Shown here piece after piece: positions 21,414 to 32,220 of a stretch of DNA of 64,000 bases. The position numbers and the translations under genes were made by a program. Below the pieces are notes generated by a model that saw only the letters and a list, made by a program, of their open reading frames with translations, had not been told where the DNA came from and did no database searches. Where the stretch lies: the NCBI GenBank assembly GCA_029990175.1, contig JARKIP010000010.1:40046001-40110000 (forward strand), given 5' to 3'. Source of the DNA: Petunia secreta. Taxonomy: Eukaryota; Streptophyta; Magnoliopsida; Solanales; Solanaceae. The first letter of the stretch is position 1; every line of letters starts with the position of its first letter.

Positions 21414-23543
21414 ATGTCTGAAAGACCACCTCCATCCACTCTTGCTGAAAGAATTGCTAGGGCTCGCCTAAAATTTCTCAAAAAGGGGGACAAGAAACTG
21501 GTCAAGAAGTTAAAATCAAGAGCCGTTCCTTCAACACCCACTACTCAAAGTTCATCTCAACCGTTACCTGAGGTAATTTCTGATCCTACTCCATCTACAC
21601 CTGTTGGTTCAGTTGATATAGCCAGTCCTGGCATTGTAGAAACTGAAACCCTAGTTGCTGAATTAGATAAAATAGTAGATGTTGAGCAGAGGGACAATAT
21701 AGATAGGGGGAACCCACGTGAGGAGGAACAAGAAACTAAAGAGAATGAACCTAGAGAAGATGTGCAGGATGCTGTAGACGGTGTGTCTAGAGGCGAGTTA
21801 AATATAGCCGAAAAAATAGAAGAACAGTTGAGGGAACTGGATAATGATGAATCTCTGGGAAAAAATGTTGGTGAGTTAAGTAAAGATGTGAGTGGAACAG
21901 GGGTGTGTTTAGAGGATTCTGTGCCTAAAGGCCCTGAGGGTGATGGAACTGCTACTGCTGAAGTTCCAGGGGGAGAGGGACAAGAACCTGTTACTTGTCT
22001 AAACCCTACTGGAGCTGATGATGCAGATTTTAGCTGGACAGAATCTGATGAAGATGGAAACAAGGAAGTTGTTGTTGAAAAACAAGAGAGTAACAAGGAA
22101 GAGAAAAAATTAAAAAGGAAAAGAAAATTTGGGGCAGAAGATGAGAAGGTGACAGGTGAGGAAGAGGAGGATGAGGTGGTGTTTGTAAAAGAAAATAAAG
22201 TAGAGGCTGAAAAAAGAAGAAGGTTGGTGAGAGATGGGAAACCAGTGTTGAAATCTAGACTGGTAGATGAAGACAGTGAAGGAGGTGACCAAGAGGCTAG
22301 TGAGCCTGTGGTCAGGAGAGTTGGTACTAGGTCGGCTTTCAAAATGCAGATGGAGAGGATTGAAAAGCTAGGAAAGACAGTAAAAAATGTGAAGATAAGG
22401 GAAGAAGAGAAGAAGAAAGAAGAAGAGGAGAAGAGAGCTGGTGAGGAAGAGGAGGAAAGTGAAGCTGGGAGTTATGTGGAACCCAGTGATTCTGACAGTG
22501 AGGTGGAGAGTAAGAAGAAAAGAAAAGAAGTGGATAGGGAAGCCTTCTTTTCTAGACATCAGGTGCTGCCAGGGAGTATACTGTATGATGAAAAGGAGTT
22601 TCATATGAAATCCCTGTTGAGAATGATAGGAGATCAGGGTTGGTTGAGCTTGTTTGGAAACAATGACAGGAAGCTGTTTGTGGATGAAGTCAGGGAGTTT
22701 TATACAAATTGCAGGGTAGTAGCCAGGAGGGTGTTTACCACTGTGAAAGAAGTGGAGATTGAATTTGGGAGACCTGAACTGGGAGTAATTCTGGATGTAC
22801 CTGCTGAAGGGTATTGCAGGTATGTTAAGCTAAAATGGCCAAAGAGAACAGATAGAGTTACTCCCTTAGATGTTGTGAGAAAGTTTTCAGGAAAACCCAG
22901 ATTGAGGAAGGAGAGGAAGGTTGAGAAAAAGGAGATGGAGCCTGCACATCAGCTTTTGTTTGAGTTTGTGCATAGGTTTCTTCTGCCTAGGGGGGAAAGA
23001 AATTGTGAGGCCAGTGCTCTTGATCTGACCTATATGGATCTGATGGACAGAGGGGCAAAAATAAATTTGCCTGGGCTCATTATTAGGCACATAAAGAGAA
23101 TCTGTGATACTGATCAGAAGCCACACTCTCTTGTGCATTCTTACATCATCCATCAGATTCTTGAGCATTTTGGAGTGCCTTTAGGTGCAGGGAAGAAGCC
23201 AACTATCCATCAGAGGTTTGGGGTTAATGTGCTGAAGAGCTGTGACTTCTTTCAAGAAAGCAGGGCTTCCAAAAGGCCAATGCAGGTCAAGCAGGAGGAG
23301 TCAGAGGACAGTGAAGAGTTTGGACCTGATGAGGCCATCGGTGCTGTGCAGGAACTGGAGAAAATGGTTCTTGAAGTTAATGAAGAAAATGCTGAACTGC
23401 ACAGGCAGTTGAAGGTGAAGGATCAAGAGATTGATCGCTTGAAGATTGATTGCCACAAGTATGAGGCCGAGCTGGTGATGGAGAGGGCCAAAAATACGAA
23501 ACAACTTGAGGCACTCGTTAAGCACTTCAACCTTCAGCTGTGA
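21414..23543 (+). CDS. Third ORF of the SIRE element (env position), plant-transposon-protein-like
   Basis: 709 codons from ATG at 21414 (MSERPPPSTLAERIARARLK). I prefer this start over the in-frame ATG at 21261 because a basic N-terminus follows. Residues about 60-390 are acidic and low in complexity (E/K/D runs). Residues about 390-600 form a folded domain (GWLSLFGNNDRKLFVDEVREF..., FGRPELGVILDVPAEG, LDLTYMDLMDRGAKINLPGL) that reminds me of the 'putative plant transposon protein' family (PF20167-like). The last 70 residues are a coiled coil (LEKMVLEVNEENAELHRQLK). I see no signal peptide or membrane segment, so an envelope role is doubtful despite the position. The frame is intact. Confidence 0.75.
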   Translation: MSERPPPSTLAERIARARLKFLKKGDKKLVKKLKSRAVPSTPTTQSSSQPLPEVISDPTPSTPVGSVDIASPGIVETETLVAELDKIVDVEQRDNIDRGNPREEEQETKENEPREDVQDAVDGVSRGELNIAEKIEEQLRELDNDESLGKNVGELSKDVSGTGVCLEDSVPKGPEGDGTATAEVPGGEGQEPVTCLNPTGADDADFSWTESDEDGNKEVVVEKQESNKEEKKLKRKRKFGAEDEKVTGEEEEDEVVFVKENKVEAEKRRRLVRDGKPVLKSRLVDEDSEGGDQEASEPVVRRVGTRSAFKMQMERIEKLGKTVKNVKIREEEKKKEEEEKRAGEEEEESEAGSYVEPSDSDSEVESKKKRKEVDREAFFSRHQVLPGSILYDEKEFHMKSLLRMIGDQGWLSLFGNNDRKLFVDEVREFYTNCRVVARRVFTTVKEVEIEFGRPELGVILDVPAEGYCRYVKLKWPKRTDRVTPLDVVRKFSGKPRLRKERKVEKKEMEPAHQLLFEFVHRFLLPRGERNCEASALDLTYMDLMDRGAKINLPGLIIRHIKRICDTDQKPHSLVHSYIIHQILEHFGVPLGAGKKPTIHQRFGVNVLKSCDFFQESRASKRPMQVKQEESEDSEEFGPDEAIGAVQELEKMVLEVNEENAELHRQLKVKDQEIDRLKIDCHKYEAELVMERAKNTKQLEALVKHFNLQL

Positions 23544-24002
23544 TTCTTCCAGTCCTGTCCTCCTATCTTTCTCTTTTCCTACCCCACCTGATCTTTACTC
23601 CTTCCTATTCTCCCTTGATTGCATGATTTGGATAATTAAGACAATTTCAATTTTTGTTGTGTAACTAAATAGAGTGGTGCTGCTGTCACCCTCTGGATGT
23701 TGATTTTAAATTTCTTATGTTTGCGCCTGGTTCTTGTTTTCAGTACCTGGTTCCTTGTTGGGCCCTTATTTTGATATACCTATGTTCTTGACACTGATGA
23801 GTTGCCTTGTGCTCTAGACTAGATTAATCTGACAGGTTCCTGCAGGTCTTTGAATCTTTTCGATGATGCCAAAAGGGGGAAGAAAGGAATGTTGGGGTGT
23901 TTGTGACCTAACTCATCTGTTTTTATTGTTCTGTTATTTTTTTTGTTCTTGTTTTTGGTATATGTTATGTAGGTTCTTGGGCAACGTTTGTTTGTCATCA
24001 TC
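23544..24002 (+). other. 3' untranslated part of the copia element
   Basis: T-rich, no ORF. It holds a first purine tract (CCAAAAGGGGGAAGAAAGG near 23870-23888), which looks like a duplicate of the tract abutting the LTR. Confidence 0.7.
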
Positions 24003-24016
24003 AAAAAGGGGGAATT
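24003..24016 (+). promoter_or_regulatory. Polypurine tract of the copia element
   Basis: AAAAAGGGGGAATT directly precedes the 3' LTR at 24017, as expected for the plus-strand primer. A near copy lies about 130 bp upstream. Confidence 0.9.
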
Positions 24017-24918
24017 TGTTGAGAGCTGGTTTTGAAGTATGACAAACGAGAAGGACACTGAGGTTCAGGAGAAGAACCTTGTCCTTGAGATGAAGGACAC
24101 GCTTGATCGAAAAGATTACGGGTTGCAAATCCCTGTGGAACTAGGAGTAGTGGCGCGTGGTTGTTGACGTATCCTAGTCAGACTAAAAGAGGCGGTGTCC
24201 AGGCTGTATCTTTGAAGTATGGACAAGAGTTAGACTTTAACATGGAAAAGAGTTACTGCGAATCTGATATTGCCATAATTAAGAGAATTCCCAGCAGGAC
24301 TCAACTAGGGTTGTAAGACCTGTATAAAAGCAAGTAGAAGAGACAGCCGAAATCAGTTTTTCAAAACAGAGAGTCGAGAGCATATAGAGGTAATCTGAAG
24401 AACTGTCTACGTTGAAAAACTGAAGAAGACAACTGGTTTGCATGCAGAGTATTTGAGTCTAGATCTCTTGTCTAGGTTCATCGAGTTGTAAGTTGTCTCT
24501 GTTACAAGCGTTCATTGTTTTGTCTATTAGCTTATTTCAGAAGCATATGTATTAGGCAAACTACTTTGTGATTACTAGAAAAATCTAGAGTTTAGCTTTG
24601 GTTAGTGATTAGGGTCTAGAGTGTAGCCCCTTGGTTACAGAGTTTGTAATCTGAAACGTTGCTCTTGTGTTAGTGGATTGACATTCAAAATCCCAGAGTG
24701 TGGGTCGTGGTTTTTCTCCCTTGAGCAAGGAGTTTTCCACGTAAAATCCTTGTGTTCTTGGTGAATGTTTTGAAGTGTGTTCTTAAGTACAGTTTGCATA
24801 AAAGAGAACTGAGGAACCTTGTTCTACTACGGAAGAACCAGGTTCTTACAACAAAAATCGGAGGACACTATTCAACCCCCCCCTTCTAGTGTCCTTAGGA
24901 GGTGCTTAAAGTATAACA
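24017..24918 (+). repeat. 3' LTR of the copia element
   Basis: Same sequence as 14318-15222 except for one visible substitution and a shorter C run. It ends AAAGTATAACA, then the TSD GATGG. Confidence 0.95.
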
Positions 24919-26157
24919 GATGGTTTGAATGATTTTTTACCCATAATTAAAAAAGTTAGATTTGCACTTCCTTATATTTTTTACTCCCAAAAAAAGAGTA
25001 GAATTCGAGAATTTAATAAAAGGTGTGACGAGGTAGGTCTTAAACAAAGAAAAGTACCAAAACCATGACCAACTAGATGGAATTCTTTGTATGAAACTTT
25101 GTTGGTTGCATATAAGTATAGAACACCAATAAGCAAAACATATAATGCTTATTGTGAAACCGGTGATGATATGTTAGAAAATAAGGATTGGAATGCTATT
25201 GAAGTTCTTCTTGAATTTTTAGAAAAATTTTATTTTGCTAAAGAATTTTCAGGCTCCTATTATCCAACTATTTCTTGTGTGTTGGTTTATATAGCCGAAC
25301 TAGTTGAGTTGTTTAAAGAATATAGTAGTATTGAAGAATATAAAGGTGCTATCAAGACAATGAAGGAAAAATACAAAAAGTATTTCTTTCATATTCCCCC
25401 TATTTTTTGAGTAACTGCTTTACTAAATCCTACTATCAAAGAAAATGCTACAAAAGTTTTTACGGAAACAGTGTATGAAGGCTTAGAACTTGATGAATGT
25501 GATACACCTAGTTGTGAAGTTTCTAAATCTTCAATTGTTAGTAATGCTCAAATTCTATATGCTGCATATCAACAAGCACTAAATAATGCTACACCAAATA
25601 TTCCTCCTCCTACTTCTTCTTCATCCCAATCTGCTAAAAAAGTTGCCGGTGTTAGGCGACTTACTGTTTGGAATAGATTACTGGGTTCATCATTTGATAC
25701 TCCTTCACAACTAAATGAGCTTCAAGTTTATTTATCGCAGGGCTTGGAAGATGTGGACTCGGAAGGAAAATTTGATGTTTTGAAATGGTGGAAGGAAAAG
25801 GAAAAATAATTTCCAGTTCTTTCAAAGATGGCTCGTGACTTGCTCAATGTTCCGGCGTCAACCGTAGCATCAAAAATCGCTTTTAGCCAAGGAAGACTTC
25901 AAATCGGAGATACTAGATTTTCAATGAAAGAAAGCTTAGAAAAATCAGTCCTATTAAGAGATTGGATTCGCGCGGAGAGAGGAAACTACGGCATTAATGA
26001 AGAACAACCAGAAGAAGACGACGACACTTGTGAAGAAATCATATCACTTGGATCCGACCAAAGCGGCTATAGCACAGATCAAGACCCGGCTCCTCCAGCT
26101 CCAACCGGGCCTCCTCCTGATATGGAAAACCTTATAAATTTTTTTAAGAATATGTAA
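24919..26157 (+). pseudogene. hAT transposase, C-terminal part
   Basis: Coding resumes after the copia TSD in one consistent frame: DGLNDFLPIIKKVRF..., PTRWNSLYE (the conserved W region), a middle domain, and the C-terminal hAT dimerisation region (DVLKWWKEKE...FPVLSKMARDLLNVPASTVASK...FSQGRLQIGDTR). In-frame stops TGA 25066-25068, TGA 25408-25410 and TAA 25807-25809 inactivate it. An acidic tail ends at 26155-26157. Together with 13140-14317 this gives a transposase of about 800 codons, a normal size for BED-hAT proteins. Confidence 0.88.
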
Positions 26158-26339
26158 TCTTGTATAAGAATTGCAAGTTTAGGATTCCAAAAACAAACTA
26201 GCAATTTTTCAAATGTGTGCAAATTTAAAAAATGACAAGAGAGCTTATTGCGTATCTAATAAAATTATTATGAATTTTCTTTTCTATATTTTGTACTTAT
26301 AGTTTTTTTAGTTATTAAATTTAAATATTATAAAAATAA

Positions 26340-26535
26340 AAGATAAAAACCATAAAAGCCCATATCGGGCCCCTAAGCCCGAGCCCCACCTAAGTGGCTA
26401 TGGGCTTGGGATGGGCTCCCTCCCTAGGCCCCTTAAGCCCGGGCCCCATTCAAGCCGCTTTCCCTAAGCCCCCTACCCGCCCATACCCGAGCCCCCAAGC
26501 CCAAGCCCCCTTAGGCCCCTAAGCCCCAAGACCAC
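26340..26535. repeat. Right subterminal GC-rich repeats of the hAT element
   Basis: AAGCCC, GGGCCCC and CTAAGCCC words recur in about 200 bp next to the right TIR, mirroring the left end in inverse sense. Probable transposase-binding array. Confidence 0.75.
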
Positions 26536-26551
26536 CCACTCGACACCCTTA

Positions 26552-26869
26552 ATTTGGAGCAGCAAAACCCAAGGGTAAGACCATTGCAAGGGGGTCATGG
26601 TTACATGAGGGGTCGTGGGTTTGGCCGTGGCCCTCGAGGGTACTTTGGGGGAAGAAATTTGAAACCTGAATTTGATGCTTATGCTGAGCCATATGAGTGG
26701 TATCCAGAACCAGCCTGTGGTGGTCGTGAGAGTAGCTTGAATAGTGTCAAGGTTACTATTCCTGTATTCAAGGGAACTAGTGATCCAGACAAGTTGCTAG
26801 AGTGGAAGCGTCGAGTTGAGAGAATATTTGAGATAAATAACATGACCGAGGAGAAGAAAGTTGCATATG
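26552..26869 (+). pseudogene. gag: Host gypsy gag, middle fragment
   Basis: Gag resumes after the hAT TSD: a glycine/arginine-rich tract (RGRGFGRGPRGYFGGRN), then VKVTIPVFKGTSDPDKLLEWKRRVERIF, matching the VKITIPPFRRTSDPDEYLEWK segment of the reverse gypsy gag. It is cut at 26869 by the reverse gypsy, leaving ATATG as the left flank. The glycine/arginine tract probably binds nucleic acid. Confidence 0.85.
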
Positions 26870-27700
26870 TGGTGCAAGCAAAACCGAAGCTAAGCTTAAC
26901 ACGAAGAAACACGGAAAAATAACAAGAACAAAGATAGAAGCAAGACAAATCTTGCTTCGATTCTAAAGAACGGTGAGGAACTCGTCTCGAGTTCGATTGA
27001 ATCGGAGGCCAAGAATCACCTATACTAAGCAACAATCCTCAAGAAAGACATCGCTTCTTGCAAATTGAATGACCAGGAAGAAAATGTTCAAACGACTCAC
27101 ACCGATGACACAAGTTCTTTAAAATCCCACAACGGGGTTCGGCTCCATCGGAGACTCACAATAGCAACTACTAAATCAAATATTCATCAACAACTAACTA
27201 CTTACAATAAAATGTAAAGGAGTATATATAGACTACGCTAGGGATAAGACAGTAAATGGTCACAGGTGACCAATAAAATCAAGCCACGTAGGGCTGAAGT
27301 AATGAGGGTTCGGCAGCCTTGACTTCGGTGCTCGGTTGCTTGCTTGAACACATTTAGTGGGTGTTCGGCAGCCTTGACTTGGTTGCTTGCTTGTACACAT
27401 TTATCATCGAGCTCCACTTGACTTCGAACACAATTTGTTGTGTTCGGCTCATGTGCTGCTCAGCGCCAAGGGTTGGTGTTCGGTCACTTTGTCCTCGGGC
27501 TCAAATTTGAAGATGTAGCCTTCGGCTCTAGCACTTTTCCATTCTTCCTCCGAATACATGCTTCCTCCCGACCAAGCCAATTGAATGTGCATATCATGTA
27601 GCAATTTGGCTTGGCTTGGCTTCGTGTCATTAGCCTCAGTGGATCATTCATTGACTTCGGTGGATTGTCGAGCACTTAATCAGCACTTCGGGCTGCATCA
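26870..27700 (-). repeat. 3' LTR of the reverse gypsy
   Basis: On the minus strand it begins TGATGCAGCCCGAAG and ends GCTTGCACCA. The integrase frame runs about ten codons into it before a stop, and after that stop 64 further codons stay open in the same frame with an RSQAK motif (27484-27675). Confidence 0.93.
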
Positions 27701-28836
27701 TACTCCCCTTCTTGAGAAGATTTCGTCCTCGAAATCGCTTCAGCATCTGTCCCCGATACTTGGCCGACAACACAAGAAGTTAAGTCAGCAACATTGAAAG
27801 TGTTGGACACATTATACTTACCTGGGAGGTCGATCACATAAGCATTATTGTTAATCTTGATCAGCACTTGAAATGGACTATCCCCTCGAGGTACCAAATT
27901 TCCTTTCCTTTGGTTCGAGAATCGCTCTCTTCAGAAGTGAACCCAAACCCAATCTCCCTTCTTCAACTCCAACTTCTTTCGCCCCTTGTTCTTCTTCAAT
28001 GCCACTTTGGCATAAGCTTCCTCAAGATTCTTCTTCGCCTTGGCGTGAAACTCGAGCAACGCTTTGGCTCGGTGAGTACCTTCAAAATTAATAATAACAT
28101 CTCGAGGAAATGGGGTTAGATCAAGTGGAATCAAAGGATTAAAACCATACACACATTCGAACGGGGTTATATTTATCATTTGATGCACCGTTCGATTGTA
28201 TGCAAATTCCATCATGGGCAAACGATCAGCCCAGTTTCCGACCTTGCCTTTGGTCATTGTTCGAAGCAAAGATCCCAAGGTTCGGTTAACTATCTCGGTG
28301 TTTCCATCAGTCTGAGGATGGTGAGACATCGAGAATAGTAGTTTGGTGCCGAGGGCACCCCACAAACATTTCTAAAAATGACTCAAGAACTTCGAGTCTC
28401 GATCACTTACAATTGTACGTGGCACGCCATGCAATTTTAACACATGATCAATAAACAAAGAAGCAATATGCTGCACACAATCGCATTTCTTGCAAGGAAT
28501 AAAGTGAGCAATTTTGGAAAATCAATCCACGACAGCAAAGATGCAATCATGTCCTACCCCCGACCTCGGTAACCCCAATACAAAGTCCATGGATATATCA
28601 ACCCAAGGTCGATCAGGCACAGACAACGGGGTATACAAACCATGAGGGTTGGACTTAGATTTAGCTTTCTTGCAAACGAGACAAGCGTTGCAAAGCTTTT
28701 CCACATCTCGTCGCATTTTTGGCCAATTGAACTGCTCGGTTAAGATACCAAGCATTTTTTCAACACCAAAGTGTCCCATCAAGCCTCCGGAGTGAGCTTC
28801 TTGAACTAAGAGCTCTCTCCACGATGAAACTGGCAC
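27484..28836 (-). pseudogene. pol: Reverse gypsy integrase
   Basis: Minus-strand pieces in order. 28836-28522 holds the HHCC zinc domain (EAHSGGLMGHFG, CNACLVC) and the start of the core with the first catalytic Asp (VDISMDFVLGLPRS). A degenerate part, 28521-28366, follows. 28365-27931 has TDGNTEIVNRTL with the catalytic Glu and a KGDWVWV segment. 27897-27676 has the C-terminal GPF-like module. Stops and frame changes separate the pieces. Integrase inserts the DNA copy into the genome; this copy is inactive. The first part (from 28668) is repeated at 47002. Confidence 0.85.
27701..27714 (-). promoter_or_regulatory. Polypurine tract of the reverse gypsy
   Basis: On the minus strand AAGAAGGGGAGTA abuts the LTR start TGATGCAG. 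The host element has AAGAAGGGGAGAA at the same place. Confidence 0.85.
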
Positions 28837-28885
28837 ACAAAACCTCCCATTCTTGAAGAGGTAGCCATCGTGCCACTGATATTTC

Positions 28886-29852
28886 TCAACCCTTCGGCCA
28901 CTGAAGATTGCGTCTCGAACGCATTTTTAACTTGGGATCGTCTTCGTACATCGACTTGATGCTTTCGAATCCCATGAGCCTCGAGGCGAGAGTAGTCGCT
29001 AAGGCAAATTTTCTCGATAGCGCATCGGCCACAACATTGTCTTTTTCCTTTTTGTAATGAATTACATAGGGAAAGCTTTCAATGAATTCAACCCATTTGG
29101 CATGCCTTCGGTTCAGTTTCTCCTGACCTCGGAGATGTTTCAAAGATTCATGATCACTTTTAATCACAAACTCTCGAGGCCACAAATAATGCTGCCAATG
29201 GGCGAGTGCTCGAACGAGGGCATACAACTCCTTGTCATACGTAGAGTAATTCAACGTAGCACCCTTAAGCTTTTCACTAAAATAAGCGATCGGCTTCGAT
29301 TTTTGCATAAGCACTCCTCCAATCCCAACTCCGGATGGATCACACTCGACTTCGAATGCTTTGCCGAAGTCAGGGAGTTGCAATAACGGGGCAGAACAAA
29401 GCCTCCATTTCAACTCTTGGAAAGCCCTCTCTTGGGACTCTCCCCACATAAATGGATGATCTTTCTTTACCAGCTCGGTTAAAGGAGCTGCCACGGTGCT
29501 AAGTCACGAACAAACCTTCGGTAAAAGCTAGCTAAACCATGGAAGCTACGAACTTGAGATACCGAGGTTGGAGTTGGCCAATCTTTGATGGCTTCGACTT
29601 TTGACTCATCGACTTCAACACCATTAGCACTCACGACGAATCCTAGAAAGACTACACGCTCGACACAAAAGGCACATTTCTTGAAGTTAGCATATAACTT
29701 CTCTTCTCTAAGCTTATTAAATACTAGCCTTAGGTGTTCGACATGTTCATCCACAGATTTACTATAAATAAGGATGTCATCGAAGTAAACGATAACAAAC
29801 TTATTTATGAACGGCTTGAGCACATGGTTCATCAGTCGCATGAATGTGCTCG
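28886..29852 (-). pseudogene. pol: Reverse gypsy RT (C-terminal half) and RNase H
   Basis: 29852-29479 encodes the RT part after the solo LTR: TFMRLMNHVLKPFINKF, the catalytic VYFDDILIYSK and FLGFVVSANG. A frameshift near 29485 leads into RNase H at 29494-28886 (VECDPSGVGIGGVL, YSTYDKELYALVRAL, SDHESLKHLRG, VADALSRKFA). The catalytic FDD of RT is intact, but the gene is split and frame-shifted. Confidence 0.88.
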
Positions 29853-32220
29853 GTGCGTGAAACGACCTCGGCTAGTCGTTTCGGAAGTTAGGACTCTGAT
29901 TTGCGTGCCAATAATTTTAAAATCTTCGTAAGGTCCATTGGGACTTATCTGAAAAATTTGATCTAAATCAGACCTCGTTTAGTAGGCATCGGAAAAAGGT
30001 TTCAATTTTTATTATTGATAAATATTAAAAAGAAATTTTCGAGCTCGGTTTTGGCGAACGAGCTCCGATTCAAAATTCGAAAGCGCTGTTAGGTTCTTAT
30101 GATTATTTGTGACTTTTGTGAACTTTCGAAAGTGAATTTCGAGGTTGCTCGACTAGTTTCCGCTAAAATGCCGAAAGTTAAATAATTTGACCTTTTTCCA
30201 TTTAATTTTCATATTGAGTTTCAGGAGTCCGATTTGAGATCCGCCTTAGCAAGTATGTTACATATATTTTGTATAACTTACTTGAGAAATTTAGAATTAT
30301 TTCGAATTTCGTAGGTATTCGTTTTAATTTTTACCGTAGCAGCGAATTTATTTTTTAAAAAAAAAAAGACAAAACATGAAAAGTTAGGCGGTAGAATTGG
30401 AATTTTTGAGCTTTATAAGCTCAAATGAACAGAGCAAGCGAACAGAACAAGCAAGTCAAAAGCAGAAGGAGAAATGGAACGAAACAAGAGAAAACACGGC
30501 CGAAAAAATGCCAGAAAATGAGAAAAGAGCCGGAGAAAAGATAGAATTTTCACCCCGAAACATTCAGGTAATGATCTTAATGCATTATTTGAGTTTATTA
30601 CGTGTGTTTGAATATATTTTAACATTAAAAATGGGGATATTAGACATCATTTTAATAAGTTCAACTGATAGTTTAAAGGGTCAATTGGACCCTGATAGTG
30701 GAATTGATTATATATTCGTACTCAGTGAGCTATGGGCAACATATAAATATAATTTATTTAGGGTTTGGTTATGTGACCTTAAACCCTGTACATAGGCCTG
30801 GCCTGCGTATTGCGTATGTGAATAGGGTATCAGGTTCCTAACCGGATTGCCCTAAGATGTGAGCAATGAAGCCTTTAGCCTAATTTGATATATTTTTCTG
30901 CTTATCGAATAGAGTGGGATCGTTTGGCAATTAAACCAAAGAATAAAGCGGTTTTTGATTAGCAATGTTAACTTTTGGAAGAGGTAAGTGTCTATATCCA
31001 TTTCTTTGGAGGCACTTGGCCTTGTGTATATTCTACCATGTGTTCCTTGCGTTGTAGCTGCCGATAGGCGTACTCATTACGCCTTAGCTTTAGATTTATA
31101 TTTTATATTATGTGTTATCCCCGGTTGTTGGTATTGCATTGAGCATATGAGCATTGCATTCTGGCCATGGGTTACTATATTATTTACTGAGTGCAGGAGT
31201 ATTCCGCCTCTGGTTTATATTATATAGGTTCAGGGGGATTCCAATCCATTGCATCATACTGAGGGTAGGAGGATTCCGCCCTAGGAGCAGGAGGATTCTG
31301 CTCCATTGCATTATACTGAGGGTAGGAGGATTCCCTCCGCTCCATTGCATTATATTGAGGATAGGAGGATTCCGCCCTAGGAGCAGGAGGATTCCGCTCC
31401 ATTGCATCATACTGAGGGAAGGAAGATTCCGTCCTAGGAGTAGGAGGATTTTGCTCCATTCATTAGGCATATGTGACCCTTTGCATCATATTTCATTTTA
31501 TTTCATTTCATCTCATTTCATTTCATTTCATACAATTGTGTAGACTTGTGGTACATAACTACTGTTCTGCTTATACGTGCATTGCTAATTTATTGATATG
31601 TTTCTGGCTCATATTCCTGGTTGAGTTTATGGTTTCATACGTGTTTCCGGTTATTATCTGACACTGCCTTTTTATAATTTAAATAAGAGGAATTTGGTTT
31701 ATCTGTTTCTTCTCCCTTGCTAGCTATCCTATTCTTTGAGGTGGCTAGTCTGCCCTACTTGTTGAGTCCTTTTGACTCACATTTGTTTGTTGTTTGTTTC
31801 TTGTCTATCTATTTCGTTTCGGAAGGTTTGCTCCAGGATTGAGTTCGCCACGTTGTTCAGGAGCGAAGACGACTTCAGCTATCAGGGTGAGCCAGCTTTT
31901 AGTCCGGATGGCCACCAGTTTATTGTTTATTATTTCAGTTGCATTTTGCTCCCTTTAGGAGGTATCTGTCTTCTTTTGTACTCTTAGATGTCAAGTCTGG
32001 ATAGCCCTAAACCTAGTATGTTGGGTAGTCAGCTGTAATTTCTTTTGTACAGCTTAGAGGTATCAGTATGTCTGTGCTTCTTTTTCTAAGTCTTGTTCTT
32101 ATTTATGAAATGAATTATATTTATTTTCCTAATTTAATTGGTAAGGGTTTGCCCGACGGGTCTAGGGAAGGATGTCGGGTGCCCGCACGGTCTAACCGGA
32201 TTTCGAGTCGTGTCAGTGCG
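29853..32220 (+). mobile_element. Solo LTR (29858-32215) inserted in the RT gene, 5-bp TSD
   Basis: TGAAACGACCTCGG to TTTCGAGTCGTGTCA, 2,358 bp, with TG/CA ends and a perfect 5-bp duplication, GTGCG (29853-29857, 32216-32220). It interrupts reverse gypsy RT coding that continues on both sides. No internal region, primer site or second LTR is present, so it is a solo LTR left by LTR-LTR recombination. It contains a GGAGGATTCCG minisatellite and TTTCATTTCAT runs. The size suggests a large gypsy family, but the lineage is not proven. Confidence 0.92.
31226..31465. repeat. Minisatellite in the solo LTR
   Basis: Units containing TAGGAGGATTCCGCC...TCCATTGCATCATACTGAGGG, about 55-60 bp, occur about four times with some partial units. 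The open frames on both strands through it are repeat artefacts. A (TTTCA)n-like run follows at 31488-31530. Confidence 0.85.

Larger units (their letters stand above)
14313..24923 (+). mobile_element. SIRE-type Ty1/copia retrotransposon, nearly intact (14318-24918)
   Basis: A 10,601-bp element with LTRs of 905 and 902 bp, flanked by a perfect 5-bp TSD, GATGG (14313-14317, 24919-24923). Order: LTR, iMet-type primer site, gag, protease-integrase, RT-RNase H, an extra ORF in the env position, two purine tracts, LTR. The extra ORF and large size place it in the SIRE/Maximus lineage. The LTRs differ by one substitution that I could see (14885-14887 versus 24583-24585 region, AAAGCTAG against AAATCTAG) and by C-run length, so insertion is very recent. 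It is the youngest datable insertion in the window. Confidence 0.95.
12451..26559 (+). mobile_element. hAT transposon (12459-26551) in gypsy gag, carrying a nested copia
   Basis: Termini TAAGGGTGTCAAGTGGG (12459) and CCCACTCGACACCCTTA (ending 26551) form inverted repeats of about 17 bp with one mismatch. The flanking 8-bp duplication ATTTGGAG (12451-12458 and 26552-26559) is perfect. It encodes a BED-zinc-finger hAT transposase split in two by the copia at 14318-24918. Without the copia the transposon is about 3.5 kb. Both ends carry GC-rich, repeated GGGGTAG/AAGCCC motifs. Transposase decay makes it non-autonomous today. Confidence 0.95.

Noticed and set aside
21414..23543. Calling the third copia ORF a true envelope gene
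   Set aside because: No signal peptide, fusion peptide or membrane segment is visible. Only the genomic position suggests env.
31154..31543. Open frames on both strands at 31154-31543 and 49489-49878
   Set aside because: They are produced by the GGAGGATTCCG minisatellite and have no domain; both strands are open because of the repeat period.
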